In this document: piece after piece, positions 19,130 through 32,165 of the stretch | How the letters are laid out: each line of letters starts with the position of its first letter | How positions within the stretch are numbered: position 1 is the first letter of the stretch | Origin: Shewanella sp. ANA-3 | GTDB lineage: Bacteria; Pseudomonadota; Gammaproteobacteria; Enterobacterales; Shewanellaceae | Reading direction: 5' to 3' | Assembly: GCF_000203935.1 (NCBI RefSeq) | Contig: NC_008577.1 | Location: forward strand, 248,001 to 312,000 | Length of the DNA: 64,000 nt | Notes under the pieces: generated by a model | What the model saw: only the letters and a program-made list of their open reading frames with translations | Databases searched by the model: none | Told to the model about the DNA's origin: nothing | Position numbers and translations under genes: made by a program

Positions 19130-19311
19130 ATCTAAACAAGAAATCTGTGTGGACACTCACAGGTGTTGAGTTAATCGAAATTACTCTGCCGTTTGGCGAG
19201 TAATCAAAATTTAAATCAATGAATGAGTGTTCATAGCAATATGTACAACGACTTATTAAGTTAAGTCGATTCAGAATTCATTGAGTCGAATCTTCGGATT
19301 CAAAAAACTTT

Positions 19312-20854
<1,543 letters not shown>

Positions 20855-21160
20855 CCTATACGACTAACTCGATGTTTGTTGAGTGTTCACACAGATGGCT
20901 TGTTGAACTTCTCGAAAGAGGAGGGAGAGCGAAATGCACCGCATGCCGGTAAGCATTGTTCTTTAACAATTTGGAAAGCTGATAGTAATTAATACAATGA
21001 TGTCTGTCGTTGTGTTAATACGAAAAAAATTGAGTTCTTAAAACACTTTTTAAGTGTCTTGAATATTCAAGTCTAAGGCGAGTCCATCTTCTTGGTCGAA
21101 GATGAGACAAGTAAAACCAGCTGGTCGCAACAATTCAAGTGAAACTCATTTGGGTTGTAT
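20855..21160 (+). other. 16S-23S spacer without tRNA genes
   Basis: 306 bases. It contains the second boxA (20957-20968) and the left arm of the 23S processing stem (21142-21160). I find no tRNA-like clover leaf; many gammaproteobacterial operons carry tRNA-Glu or tRNA-Ile/Ala here. Confidence 0.8.
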
Positions 21161-24053
<2,893 letters not shown>

Positions 24054-24227
24054 ACAACCCAGATGGGTTTTACTGAAAATGTTCCAGACATTTTCCAGTA
24101 CTTCCTCCTTCCCTGGAGGTCGTACAGTTCTTAGCTTGAATACAAACACTTAAGAAGTGCAACTCAAACCAGCTTTCCGAATTAATTTACTGCCTGCGAC
24201 AATAAGACAGGTAGTAAATAACAAATT

Positions 24228-24346
24228 TGCTTGGTGACAATAGCATTGTGGTCCCACCTGATCCCATCCCGAACTCAGAAGTGAAACGCAATCGCGCCGA
24301 TGGTAGTGTGGGGTCTCCCCATGTGAGAGTAGGTCATCGCCAAGCG
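24228..24346 (+). rRNA. rrf: 5S ribosomal RNA
   Basis: About 119 bases. The core GTGGTCCCACCTGATCCCAT, CCGAACTCAGAAGTGAAACG and GGTAGTGTGGGGTCTCCCCA are unmistakable. The ends GCTTGGTGA and TCATCGCCAAGC pair. End positions are approximate. Confidence 0.95.
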
Positions 24347-24390
24347 CCTAATTTGGTCTCTACCTGAAACAAGTAGCGCCAGACAGAGTT

Positions 24391-24467
24391 GGAGCGGTAG
24401 TTCAGTTGGTTAGAATACCGGCCTGTCACGCCGGGGGTCGCGGGTTCGAGTCCCGTCCGCTCCGCCA
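24391..24467 (+). tRNA. tRNA-Asp (anticodon GTC)
   Basis: 77 bases ending in encoded CCA. The acceptor GGAGCGG pairs with CCGCTCC, the anticodon arm is CCGGC-CTGTCAC-GCCGG, and the T arm holds GGTTCGAGTCC. Distal tRNA of the rRNA operon, 44 bases after 5S. Confidence 0.97.
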
Positions 24468-24480
24468 ACACAAAGAGATA

Positions 24481-24507
24481 AGCCTCATCGAAAGATGAGG
24501 CTTTTTT
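24481..24507 (+). terminator. Terminator of the rRNA operon
   Basis: AGCCTCATC, a GAAA loop, GATGAGGCT, then a T-run. Thirteen bases after tRNA-Asp. Confidence 0.95.
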
Positions 24508-24672
24508 CGTTTTATCTGTACCATTTTTTAGCCGCTCCTATCTTTCTTTGTCTACCAGCCCTCAGGCTAACGCAAAATAAATCTTTATTTTCTGCTGTTG
24601 AAATCATGTTATTTGCCCCAAGATAATCCGAAGTGCTGCAATCTGGTGGCGTTTATCACAGGAGTTTATGTC

Positions 24673-25185
24673 ATGCTTTATGATTTAACGGCTGTTCAAT
24701 TTAGCAAGATGCTGAAAAATTTGAGTCTTATTCTGGAGAAGGGTGAGGTTTTTGCCAACTTGAAGAAGGTGGATATGGCGGTATTATTGAATTCCCGCTT
24801 AGCACCCGATCAATTTAATCTGATCCGTCAGATCCAGATCGCCTGTGATACCGCTAAGATTGGGGTCGCACGTCTGACGGGTAATTTAGAAACTGTGCCT
24901 AAGCATGATGATACTGAAACGACGTTACCTGAGCTGCAGGCGCGTATTGCTTCTGTTATCGAGTACTTGTCTCAATTTACCGAGGCAGATTTTGCCGATG
25001 CGGCGACTATCCATGTTTCTCAACCTCGTTGGGAAGGTAAGTATTTGACAGGGTACGAGTTTGCGATTGAGCATGCTATCCCAAACTTATATTTCCATGT
25101 GACGACAGCTTATGCGATTTTGCGCCATAACGGTGTGGATGTGGGTAAGAAAGATTATCTTGGCCCTATGCCTTACAAATCATAA
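24673..25185 (+). CDS. DUF1993 family protein
   Basis: 170 aa, cytoplasmic, no signal or membrane segment. It matches the DUF1993 family in its length, in the pattern MLYDLTAVQFSKMLKNLSLIL, and in the late LTGYEFAIEHAIPNLYFHVTTAYAILRHNGVDVGKKDYLG. The fold resembles DinB-like four-helix bundles with a late HxxxxYxH-type pattern; function is unknown. The frame opens at 24598 but ATG 24673 has CAGGAG at the right distance. Confidence 0.85.
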   Translation: MLYDLTAVQFSKMLKNLSLILEKGEVFANLKKVDMAVLLNSRLAPDQFNLIRQIQIACDTAKIGVARLTGNLETVPKHDDTETTLPELQARIASVIEYLSQFTEADFADAATIHVSQPRWEGKYLTGYEFAIEHAIPNLYFHVTTAYAILRHNGVDVGKKDYLGPMPYKS

Positions 25186-25223
25186 TCCCCATCGCACAGC
25201 AGAGTGTTTGCTTTGCTGTGCGC

Positions 25224-26540
25224 TTAATGCGGTTGAGGCAATATCACACTAACCTTTAACCCGCCAAGAGCTGAATGCGTAAAGCTAAGTTCCCCCTGAC
25301 AACTCTCGACAATATCTTTGCAAATCGACAGGCCTAAACCATGGCCTTGAATGCTCTCATCGAGCCGAATCCCTCGCTCCGTAATCACAGCTAAATCGCT
25401 ATCCGATACGCCTTCGCCATCGTCGCTGACCTCTATTTGATACGCTTGATTGATGGTATTCGTCTGCTTAATACAAAGCTGTATCTGTCGATGCGCATGC
25501 TTACAAGCGTTATCGAGCAGATTGCCAAGCAGTTCCAGCAAGTCGTCCCGGTCGAAGGGCATGACAAGTGTTTTATCAAACTGACTATCAATTTGACGCT
25601 CAGGATAAATGCGCTGCATCACTTGGATAAGTGGCGGCAGATCGTCATTGAGCACGGTGAAACGTCCAGGGGTTGAAAGCCCGACGATTTTAGTACGTTT
25701 AAGCTCTCGCTCAATAATATGGTGCAGATCCGCGAGCACCTTACTGCCTTCGCGTCTTTGCTCTGGCGCTAGGCTCTCGAGGTAGGATTGTAGCCCTTGC
25801 AGAGGACGTTTCATTTCGTGGGCAAGATTACCCAAGGCATTGCGTGAACGTTGTACCCTCTGCCCGAGTTGATTAATGAGGCGTTCGATTTCCTCAATCA
25901 AAGGGCTAATTTCTGTTGGCGTGTGCTGGGTATCGATTTCTTGCCCCTGGAGCCGCAGTTGCCTGATGGCATCTGGCATTTGCTCTAGCGGTTTAAAGCC
26001 TCGTTTGAGCAACAGATGCTGCGCAAATAGTAGGATCATAATGGTCAGCAGTACCACTACCGCCGCAAAGCCTAAAAAGCGTAATTGGGTTTGCTCAAGC
26101 GAGCTTATGTCTTCCGTCACCCACAGGGTAATGGTTTGCCCATTCTTGACTATGGTCTGGCTGAACATCAGCCAGTGTTCCTGCCCAACATATTGAGTGA
26201 CTTGTTGTTGCTCGCCAACGTTAAGATTGGGGAGTGAGACGGCATGGTCAAACAGCGAGCGTGAACGTAATAGCTGTTCACCGATGTTAATCGCAAAGTA
26301 GTGGCCCGAATTGACCCTGTGATACACATTGGGGAGCCTATCGGCACTCAGTGACCAAGTGCCATCGGCTTGCGGTTCGAGGGCGGAGATCAGACTATCG
26401 GCATCGTGTTGTAGGCGCGAGGCAACAAAGTCTTGGGTTAAGATTTGAATGCCTTGAAACAGTAAATACAACAATAGCGCCATGGCACAGGTGAGGGTGA
26501 TAAGCAGATTGCGGGTGAGATAGGCTTTGAGTGAATACAC
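25224..26540 (-). CDS. Two-component sensor histidine kinase (PhoQ/QseC-like)
   Basis: 438 aa, GTG start. It has two membrane helices (about residues 12-35 and 153-175) around a periplasmic sensor of about 120 residues, a HAMP-like linker, then the phosphoacceptor motif NLAHEMKRPLQGLQSYLESL. The ATP-binding part has N box LLGNLLDNACKHA, DDGEGVSD and GHGLGLSICKDI. Gene order and a two-base gap make it the partner of the regulator upstream. Last gene of the haem-protein operon (cytochrome b to kinase), so the signal may be periplasmic and tied to the SHP/DHC function. Confidence 0.9.
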   Translation of the reverse strand: MYSLKAYLTRNLLITLTCAMALLLYLLFQGIQILTQDFVASRLQHDADSLISALEPQADGTWSLSADRLPNVYHRVNSGHYFAINIGEQLLRSRSLFDHAVSLPNLNVGEQQQVTQYVGQEHWLMFSQTIVKNGQTITLWVTEDISSLEQTQLRFLGFAAVVVLLTIMILLFAQHLLLKRGFKPLEQMPDAIRQLRLQGQEIDTQHTPTEISPLIEEIERLINQLGQRVQRSRNALGNLAHEMKRPLQGLQSYLESLAPEQRREGSKVLADLHHIIERELKRTKIVGLSTPGRFTVLNDDLPPLIQVMQRIYPERQIDSQFDKTLVMPFDRDDLLELLGNLLDNACKHAHRQIQLCIKQTNTINQAYQIEVSDDGEGVSDSDLAVITERGIRLDESIQGHGLGLSICKDIVESCQGELSFTHSALGGLKVSVILPQPH

Positions 26541-26542
26541 GC

Positions 26543-27205
26543 TTAGGCATCCTTGAGTCGATAACCTTGGCCGCGTCGCGTTTCGATATAGTCTTTGCCT
26601 AGGCGTTGGCGGAGTCGGTTGATGTACACTTCAATCACATTGCTGTCTTTGATTTGTTCCTCTTCGTAAATGCGCTCACTCAACTCGGATTTGGAGACAA
26701 TCTTAGTCGGGTTGGCCATTAAATAATGCAGCAGGCGATACTCAATCTTAGTCAGCTCGATAACATCCCCTTCGGCATTGGTCACCGCTTGTTTATCCAC
26801 ATCGAGGGAGACGCCTGCATGTTGCAGCAGATTATCGGCGCGGCCAAAGTGGCGGCGGATCAGCGCTTCCAATCTGGCGAGCAGCTCCTCTACATGGAAT
26901 GGTTTGCCGAGATAATCATCGGCGCCGGCCTTAAGGCCATCGACGCGTTCGTGCCAAGCATCGCGAGCCGTAAGAATTAACACTGGCATCAGCAAGCCCT
27001 TTTGGCGCCATTGGCTCAGTACGCTTAAGCCCGGCTTACCGGGCAAGCCTAAATCGAGGATCACCGCTTCGAAGGTTTCTTCCTCACCAAGAAACGCGCC
27101 ATCGATACCGTTATTGGCATGTTCAACCGTGTAGCCCGCCTTGTTAAGGGCGGGGATGAGGCGAGCCACTAAGTCAGTATCGTCTTCAATTAAGAGTAAG
27201 CGCAT
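26543..27205 (-). CDS. OmpR/PhoP-family response regulator
   Basis: 220 aa. Receiver domain with acidic pocket EDD near residue 7-9, phosphoacceptor Asp51 in VILDLGLPG, Thr in LTARD and Lys in GKPFH. The winged-helix DNA-binding domain ends with the classic NVIEVYINRLRQRLGKDYIETRRGQGYRL. RDAWHERVDGLKAGADDYL resembles PhoP and PmrA. A TTTAAG-N5-TTTAAG direct repeat upstream of the operon (29187-29203) suits this family. Its start overlaps the PepSY stop by one base. Confidence 0.92.
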   Translation of the reverse strand: MRLLLIEDDTDLVARLIPALNKAGYTVEHANNGIDGAFLGEEETFEAVILDLGLPGKPGLSVLSQWRQKGLLMPVLILTARDAWHERVDGLKAGADDYLGKPFHVEELLARLEALIRRHFGRADNLLQHAGVSLDVDKQAVTNAEGDVIELTKIEYRLLHYLMANPTKIVSKSELSERIYEEEQIKDSNVIEVYINRLRQRLGKDYIETRRGQGYRLKDA

Positions 27206-27510
27206 CAGTCGACCTTTTCCTTAAGCCATTCACCCGTTTTGGCATCGATCTTAATCTCATAGACGATGCCATCGTCGCGCAGGATTTCGAGTTCATAGAT
27301 GATGCGCCCGTGTTTTTGCTCGACCTCGAGGTCGAGCAAGCGCCCCTTAAGGCGCGACTCATAGCGCTGCATTATGGTGTCGAAGGGTAATACTTTACCC
27401 TCCTTCACCCATTCGACCACTTTGTTGGAGAGGTCTTCATCATGGGCTAGACAGCTTGGGCTGTTAATCATCCCAGCGGCCAAAGCTAGGAATATTAACG
27501 GTATCTTCAT
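27205..27510 (-). CDS. Exported PepSY-domain protein
   Basis: 101 aa: signal peptide (IPLIFLALAAGMINSPSCLA, residues about 3-22), then a PepSY-like domain (VVEWVKEGKVLPFDTIMQRY and GRIIYELEILRDDGIVYEIKIDAKTGEWL). PepSY proteins are often found beside periplasmic haem proteins and two-component systems and may modulate them. The frame is open upstream to 27663, but MKIPLIF is the only start that gives a signal peptide. The gene overlaps the end of the diheme cytochrome gene by 47 bases. Confidence 0.88.
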   Translation of the reverse strand: MKIPLIFLALAAGMINSPSCLAHDEDLSNKVVEWVKEGKVLPFDTIMQRYESRLKGRLLDLEVEQKHGRIIYELEILRDDGIVYEIKIDAKTGEWLKEKVD

Positions 27511-28027
27511 CGAATATGCCCTTCTCTGCGAGGTTATGGCAATTGCTGCATTGGCTGAATGAGCCGACTTTGGGGTTATCTTGCACCATGCGTCTTGGGA
27601 TCTCATCGTGCTTACGGATAAAAAATGCCTGCTCGGTAATTTTCTGCGGCCCCATGCCGTCAATCAAAGGTTTGCTATTTTTCATGACCTTACCATTTTG
27701 CGCAGCATGTTGAACGAGATATTGCTCAATTCTAGCCGTTGCTTCAGGCGCTAGGCTGGCATCATCACCAAAGTGGTTGCTTAGGTTGCTGGTAATTGCC
27801 TGCCACTTTTCGGCGGGCAGTAAATTTGCGGGATACGCCATATGGCAGCTGCCGCATTCTGCTGAATATTCTGCATTTTGTGGGATGGCTTGATTATGTT
27901 CGAAGCCATCGTGGGCATAACCTGTACCAGTAAAGGTCAAGCTGAGCCCTACGACGCCTATCGCAAGGGCGAGGGCGGTGAGTGTTGAACCTACAATCCA
28001 GCTTAGGGGATGGGCTTGTTTAGTCAT
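27464..28027 (-). CDS. Diheme cytochrome c (DHC family)
   Basis: 187 aa: N-terminal hydrophobic segment (about residues 11-34), then two haem motifs, CGSCH and CSNCH. The overall layout fits DHC of Rhodobacter sphaeroides, which passes electrons to SHP. AYPANLLPAEKWQAIT and IPRRMVQDNPKVGSFSQCSNCH are typical of the family. Its 3' end runs 47 bases into the PepSY gene, which implies coupled translation. Confidence 0.9.
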   Translation of the reverse strand: MTKQAHPLSWIVGSTLTALALAIGVVGLSLTFTGTGYAHDGFEHNQAIPQNAEYSAECGSCHMAYPANLLPAEKWQAITSNLSNHFGDDASLAPEATARIEQYLVQHAAQNGKVMKNSKPLIDGMGPQKITEQAFFIRKHDEIPRRMVQDNPKVGSFSQCSNCHNLAEKGIFDEDTVNIPSFGRWDD

Positions 28028-28074
28028 GATATTTCCTTAGGTTTTAATGATTAAAATGGATGTGAATAACGCCG

Positions 28075-28509
28075 TTATTGCAAACTCAGCCACAGCAGTA
28101 CGTCGCCTTTTTCTTGAGGCGTGCACTCGCGTTTAAAGGTCCAGTTACAGTTGCGGGTAAACCATTTCTCAATCTTGGCCGCATCGGTTAAACGGTTACT
28201 GGTGAGCGACGGCGCCATGGCCTCGATGGACTTTCGGGTGTTTTGATGCATACCTGAGTCTGTCACTTTGGCGGTGTGGCAGCTGGCACAGCTGCGGTCT
28301 TCACTCTGCTGTAGCCACAGTGCTTGTCCTGCTGCGGCGCTAAAGGGGCCTGCACCTTGTGCCTGATATTGTTGCAGTTGTAAGCCAATTCGCTCGGCGC
28401 TGAGTGGCAAGCTGGCGACCTTAGTATTGGCGGCACTGGCATTAACACTGCTGAGCAGTACCACAGTGAGCGCCAGTCCCATCAGGCTTTTATTCAGGTT
28501 GTTGTTCAT
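28075..28509 (-). CDS. shp: SHP, monohaem high-spin cytochrome c (DUF1924)
   Basis: 144 aa with a signal peptide (residues about 1-26), one haem motif CASCHTAKV, and the family pattern RNCNWTFKRECTPQEKGD. In characterised SHP an asparagine is the second haem ligand and is displaced when O2 binds; the Asn in TRNCNW is the candidate here, and the two cysteines around it would form the known disulfide. Likely electron path: cytochrome b to DHC to SHP. The physiological substrate is not established. Confidence 0.9.
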   Translation of the reverse strand: MNNNLNKSLMGLALTVVLLSSVNASAANTKVASLPLSAERIGLQLQQYQAQGAGPFSAAAGQALWLQQSEDRSCASCHTAKVTDSGMHQNTRKSIEAMAPSLTSNRLTDAAKIEKWFTRNCNWTFKRECTPQEKGDVLLWLSLQ

Positions 28510-28542
28510 GTCTGACTCCTTTGAACGGTCGGATTGTGACGA

Positions 28543-29139
28543 TTATTGATGTTCATCTTGTTGGATCAGTTGGCGCTGCTTTTTACCTGTCAGCATGGCT
28601 TTGACGAGGTTTTCCTTATGCAGCAGGCTGCTGACGATCACGCCGCCGACATGGGTGACGATAAGAAGCAGGCTGAAGTTGGCGAAAAACTCATGCACTT
28701 CCTTCAGGGCGCCCTCGGGCCAAGTGGCGAAAAAGCTTGTGGCCAGTGGACCTTGGCCATCGGTGGCATAAAGCGCCATGCCGGAGAAGCCAGTGAACCC
28801 TATGCTGAGGATCAGGGCGACTATCATCAGTGCGCCTGCGGGATTGTGGCCGATGTAATCCTTAGCCTTGCCCGTGAACAGTTCCTTCAGGTATGCCCAT
28901 GCGATGCTCGGACGGGTAACAAAGTTGATAAAACGCGCATGGTGAGTGCCAATAACGCCCCATAACAGGCGAAATACCAGCAGGGTTAAGATGCTGTAGC
29001 CGGCGTAACTATGGATATTCATCCATTCGTCTTCACCTTCGGTGAGGTAGGCTAAGGTAAAAAAGCCCACCAATGACCAGTGAAAGATACGGATCAAGGG
29101 ATCCCAGACTTTGATGTTTTGCTGCATATTTGAGGACAT
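28543..29139 (-). CDS. Cytochrome b561-like membrane protein
   Basis: 198 aa with four membrane helices. Helix histidines that can hold two b haems are visible: IFHWSLVGFF near the N-terminus, MNIHSYAGYSIL, and EVHEFFANFSLLLIVTHVGGVI. It belongs to the Ni-hydrogenase-type cytochrome b / b561 family and would pass quinol electrons to the periplasmic DHC and SHP. First gene of the six-gene operon; GGAGCAACAGATC precedes its ATG. Confidence 0.92.
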   Translation of the reverse strand: MSSNMQQNIKVWDPLIRIFHWSLVGFFTLAYLTEGEDEWMNIHSYAGYSILTLLVFRLLWGVIGTHHARFINFVTRPSIAWAYLKELFTGKAKDYIGHNPAGALMIVALILSIGFTGFSGMALYATDGQGPLATSFFATWPEGALKEVHEFFANFSLLLIVTHVGGVIVSSLLHKENLVKAMLTGKKQRQLIQQDEHQ

Positions 29140-29186
29140 GATCTGTTGCTCCTAAGGTGGTGTGCTTGCAGGCTACTAAAGCCAAA

Positions 29187-29203
29187 CTTAAACGGCGCTT
29201 AAA
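29187..29203 (-). promoter_or_regulatory. Direct repeat, likely response-regulator box of the haem operon
   Basis: On the minus strand TTTAAG-N5-TTTAAG, an 11-bp period that fits PmrA/PhoP-type regulators, about 50 bases before the cytochrome b start. TTTAGT at 29175-29180 could be the -10. The regulator at 26543-27205 is the obvious candidate to bind. Confidence 0.6.
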
Positions 29204-29345
29204 TTTTGCGGGGTGAACTTGCCCGGTGTTCTGATGAGCTAACTGGGTAAATAAGTGAGAAATCCATCGAACTAAGCTTGTTAAGCTATTGGTATTCAGC
29301 TAGATTTTTCCGCTTCATCTTCGAGAGGTAAGGGATTAACCGTTT

Positions 29346-29768
29346 ATGCCTGTCCATCTTTTTAGCCGTCGGCCCGATCGAAAATCTTTTTTAATTTATG
29401 CGGTGCTGCTGTTTATCATCGAAGTGTTGATCGCGCGTTTTGCGCCTTCGGGGTTTATTCGCGGTTTTGTCGGTGACGTGTTAGTGGTGATCCTGTTGTT
29501 TTGCATGGCGCGCGCACTAGTGCCTGTAGTGAATGCAAAAGGGGAGCCAATCAATCGGTTTTGGCACACGCCATGGTTGGCACTGGCGGTGTTGCTGTTT
29601 GCCTTCGCTATCGAATTTGGTCAGTATTGGGGCTTAGTGGACAAACTGGGGCTGGGCGGCAATCGCTTGGCGCGAATCGTGATTGGTAGCCATTTCGATC
29701 CACTCGACTTGCTAGCGTATTTTGTGGGATACCTGATACTGATGGGCTTGTATTGGAAGCGAAATTAG
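29346..29768 (+). CDS. DUF2809 family membrane protein
   Basis: 140 aa with four predicted membrane helices. The family pattern is clear: SGFIRGFVGDVLVVILLFCM, then FAFAIEFGQYWGLVDKLGLG and the late GSHFDPLDLLAYFVGY. Members are small integral membrane proteins of unknown function. It diverges from the cytochrome operon and lies 28 bases before the next gene, so the two may be cotranscribed. Confidence 0.85.
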   Translation: MPVHLFSRRPDRKSFLIYAVLLFIIEVLIARFAPSGFIRGFVGDVLVVILLFCMARALVPVVNAKGEPINRFWHTPWLALAVLLFAFAIEFGQYWGLVDKLGLGGNRLARIVIGSHFDPLDLLAYFVGYLILMGLYWKRN

Positions 29769-29796
29769 CGATTTCAAGGCTCAGGGAGGATACCGC

Positions 29797-30285
29797 ATGC
29801 AGCCGATAACAGCCTTCACACTGCGAGTGTCCGATACCGAGGCGCTCACTCAGCCTTTATATTTCAATCAGCAAGCTGCTGGGGTCAACATCGCAGGAAG
29901 GCAGCTTGAGGCCCAGTACCGCTGCTCGTTACCCAATGGCGCCCAAGGCTATTTACTGCTGACCTCCTACAATTGCCCCTTTGAAGAATCGACCGAGTGC
30001 AGCCTGCTCGATGCATCCTTTAAATTAGTGGCGAGTCGCTCCCTCTCGCAGAGCTATCATTCGTTTTTACTCTATGCCCATTGGCCAGTTGCGGATAATG
30101 GCCTGCGGCTGCATTACTACGATCAGCTAGTTTGGGATTTGTATATTCTGCCAAGCCGTTTAGGTCGGTTCGGCGGTCCGCGTCTCGAATTTAGCCCAGT
30201 AGCCAACCCTGAGTGCGATCCCCACACGGCAAGCTCGATGGCGGAACTGTCGCAGCGGTTAGCGAATATCGAGACTGGCCGTTAA
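29797..30285 (+). CDS. Conserved-looking hypothetical protein
   Basis: 162 aa, soluble, no signal or membrane segment. It appears to be mainly beta strand, with GAQGYLLLTSYNCPFEESTECSLLDASFKLVASRSL and many aromatic residues (YYDQLVWDLYILPSRLGRFGG given in part). I recognise no family motif. AGGGAGG lies before the ATG. The gene ends by overlapping the 3' end of the convergent LysR gene by four bases. Confidence 0.7.
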   Translation: MQPITAFTLRVSDTEALTQPLYFNQQAAGVNIAGRQLEAQYRCSLPNGAQGYLLLTSYNCPFEESTECSLLDASFKLVASRSLSQSYHSFLLYAHWPVADNGLRLHYYDQLVWDLYILPSRLGRFGGPRLEFSPVANPECDPHTASSMAELSQRLANIETGR

Positions 30286-31199
30286 CGCGATACTAAAAAA
30301 GGCGTTAGCAGCTCGGTCAACCAAGCCATAAATACCTGAAGTCTTTTAGAAAGATGTCGTCTATGGGGATAGAGCAGGCTCACTGGCATTGAGGGGGCTG
30401 GGTAATCTGGCAGGATCTCAATCAGTTCTCCGGTTTGGAGATATTTTGCCACCCCAATATTCGGCGCTTGAATAATCCCTAATCCCGCTAGGCAGGCCGC
30501 GCTGTAGGCATCGGCATTATTGACTGTGATTAGCTTAGGTAAGGCTAGGGCGCATAGTTCGTGGTTATCTTGGCTCAGATACTCAAATCCTGAATCACTG
30601 CCGCCTAACTGGCCAACGTAGTGGATAAGCTTATGCCCATGGCTAAGTTCTTCTATATTCGAGGGTCTGCCGTATTTTGTGATGTAGCTTGGGCTGACAC
30701 AATTGAGCATCTTAAAGTGGCCAATCTTTTTAGCGATAACGCCTTCTTGCTGCACGCTGCCAACGCGGATCACGCAGTCAAAACCTTCGGCGACAATATC
30801 GACTTTACGGTCGGTGCTGCTTAGCTCCAACTCAATTTGGGGATATTGTTCAATAAAGTCAGGAAGATGAGGAAGCACTAAGTTGCGCGCAATCCCTGTA
30901 GACATATCGACTCTTAAGCGCCCCGAAATTTGCGTCGCCTGTAGCTGGAAAAGGCTTTCTAATTCTTGATAGTCGGTGAGCAAGTTTTTGCAGCGCTCAT
31001 AACAACTTATGCCGTCTTGAGTGAGGCGCACCGTGCGAGTGGTGCGTTGTAGTAAGCGTGCACCTAGTGCGGTTTCGAACTGAGCTACGACATTCGACAC
31101 ATGGGTTTTCGACAGACCAAGGCTGATACTGGCTTGAGTAAAACTCTCTAATTCAGCCACTCGCATAAAAATTTGCATGGCTTGTAGTCTATCTTGCAT
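30282..31199 (-). CDS. LysR-family transcriptional regulator
   Basis: 305 aa. N-terminal winged helix (MQIFMRVAELESFTQASISL, then TRTVRLTQDG) and a substrate-binding domain (about residues 90-295). The layout resembles the CrgA/DhcR-like subgroup that often controls a divergent oxidoreductase gene. The SDR gene 135 bases away in the opposite direction is the likely target. I could not identify a clear T-N11-A operator. Confidence 0.9.
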   Translation of the reverse strand: MQDRLQAMQIFMRVAELESFTQASISLGLSKTHVSNVVAQFETALGARLLQRTTRTVRLTQDGISCYERCKNLLTDYQELESLFQLQATQISGRLRVDMSTGIARNLVLPHLPDFIEQYPQIELELSSTDRKVDIVAEGFDCVIRVGSVQQEGVIAKKIGHFKMLNCVSPSYITKYGRPSNIEELSHGHKLIHYVGQLGGSDSGFEYLSQDNHELCALALPKLITVNNADAYSAACLAGLGIIQAPNIGVAKYLQTGELIEILPDYPAPSMPVSLLYPHRRHLSKRLQVFMAWLTELLTPFLVSR

Positions 31200-31334
31200 C
31201 GCAATTGTTCTCTAATAGCTAACAGTCTTGCCATTTATAGTGTGTTTATCCCTCTTTGTGCAAGTAATAAGCTGTGTAGTGGAATCGCCATGCTGTGCGG
31301 CGGCATTAACATAGATGAATGAAGAGGATACACA

Positions 31335-32096
31335 ATGAACACAGCTCCCATCGCGCTGATCACTGGTGCAAGCCGTGGCTTAGGTAAAAATGCGGCCCTG
31401 ACCTTAGCCGCACAAGGTGTTGATATTATTCTAACCTACCAAAGCAATGCCGCTGCAGCCGCCGAGGTGGTTGCGGAAATTGAATGGCATGGACGCAAGG
31501 CCGTCGCTTTACCGTTAGATGTGGGTGATAGCCAGTCCTTTAGTGATTTTTCGCTGCGCGTAAAAGCCGCACTCGAACAGACTTGGCTGCGGGATAGTTT
31601 TAACTATCTAGTTAATAATGCTGGGATTGGTATCCATGTTCCCATGGCTGAAACCAGTGTGGAGCAGTTCGATACTCTGATGAATATCCATGTCAAAGGC
31701 CCCTTCTTTTTAACTCAGGCGTTGCTGCCTCTGCTTGCCGATAATGGCAGTATTATCAATGTCTCTACGGGGTTAACGCGCTTTGCAGTCCCAGGGTTTG
31801 GTGCCTACGCCATCATGAAAGGCGCGGTCGAAACCATGACCAAATACTGGGCGAAGGAGCTAGGGCCACGCGGGATTCGCGTCAATGTGCTGGCTCCCGG
31901 TGCAATTGAAACGGACTTTGGTGGTGGTGCCGTGCGGGATAATCCAAAAATGAATGAGTTTTTAGCGCAGCAAACGGCTTTGGGGCGGGTGGGATTACCC
32001 GAGGATATTGGCGGCGCAATCAGTGTCTTGTTGTCACCCGCCGCGGCGTGGATAAACGCCCAGCGTATCGAGGCTTCTGGCGGTATGTTCTTATAG
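31335..32096 (+). CDS. Short-chain dehydrogenase/reductase
   Basis: 253 aa. NAD(P)-binding TGxxxGxG as TGASRGLGKN near residue 10, NNAG motif in YLVNNAGIG, catalytic Ser in INVSTGLT and the YxxxK pair in GAYAIMKGAVE. The C-terminal pattern (APGAIETDFGGG) is like FabG-type enzymes. Substrate unknown. AGAGGAT precedes the ATG. Probably regulated by the divergent LysR gene. Confidence 0.92.
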   Translation: MNTAPIALITGASRGLGKNAALTLAAQGVDIILTYQSNAAAAAEVVAEIEWHGRKAVALPLDVGDSQSFSDFSLRVKAALEQTWLRDSFNYLVNNAGIGIHVPMAETSVEQFDTLMNIHVKGPFFLTQALLPLLADNGSIINVSTGLTRFAVPGFGAYAIMKGAVETMTKYWAKELGPRGIRVNVLAPGAIETDFGGGAVRDNPKMNEFLAQQTALGRVGLPEDIGGAISVLLSPAAAWINAQRIEASGGMFL

Positions 32097-32114
32097 TTCA
32101 ATGCGATAAAAACA

Positions 32115-32139
32115 AAGAAAGGGCCCATGGCCCTTTCTT
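32115..32139. terminator. Terminator between the convergent SDR and exaC genes
   Basis: An 11-bp perfect stem (AAGAAAGGGCC with GGCCCTTTCTT) around CAT. The T-run is short on both sides. Confidence 0.75.
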
Positions 32140-32165
32140 GTTATCAAGGCATAGTTTCAGTTTGG

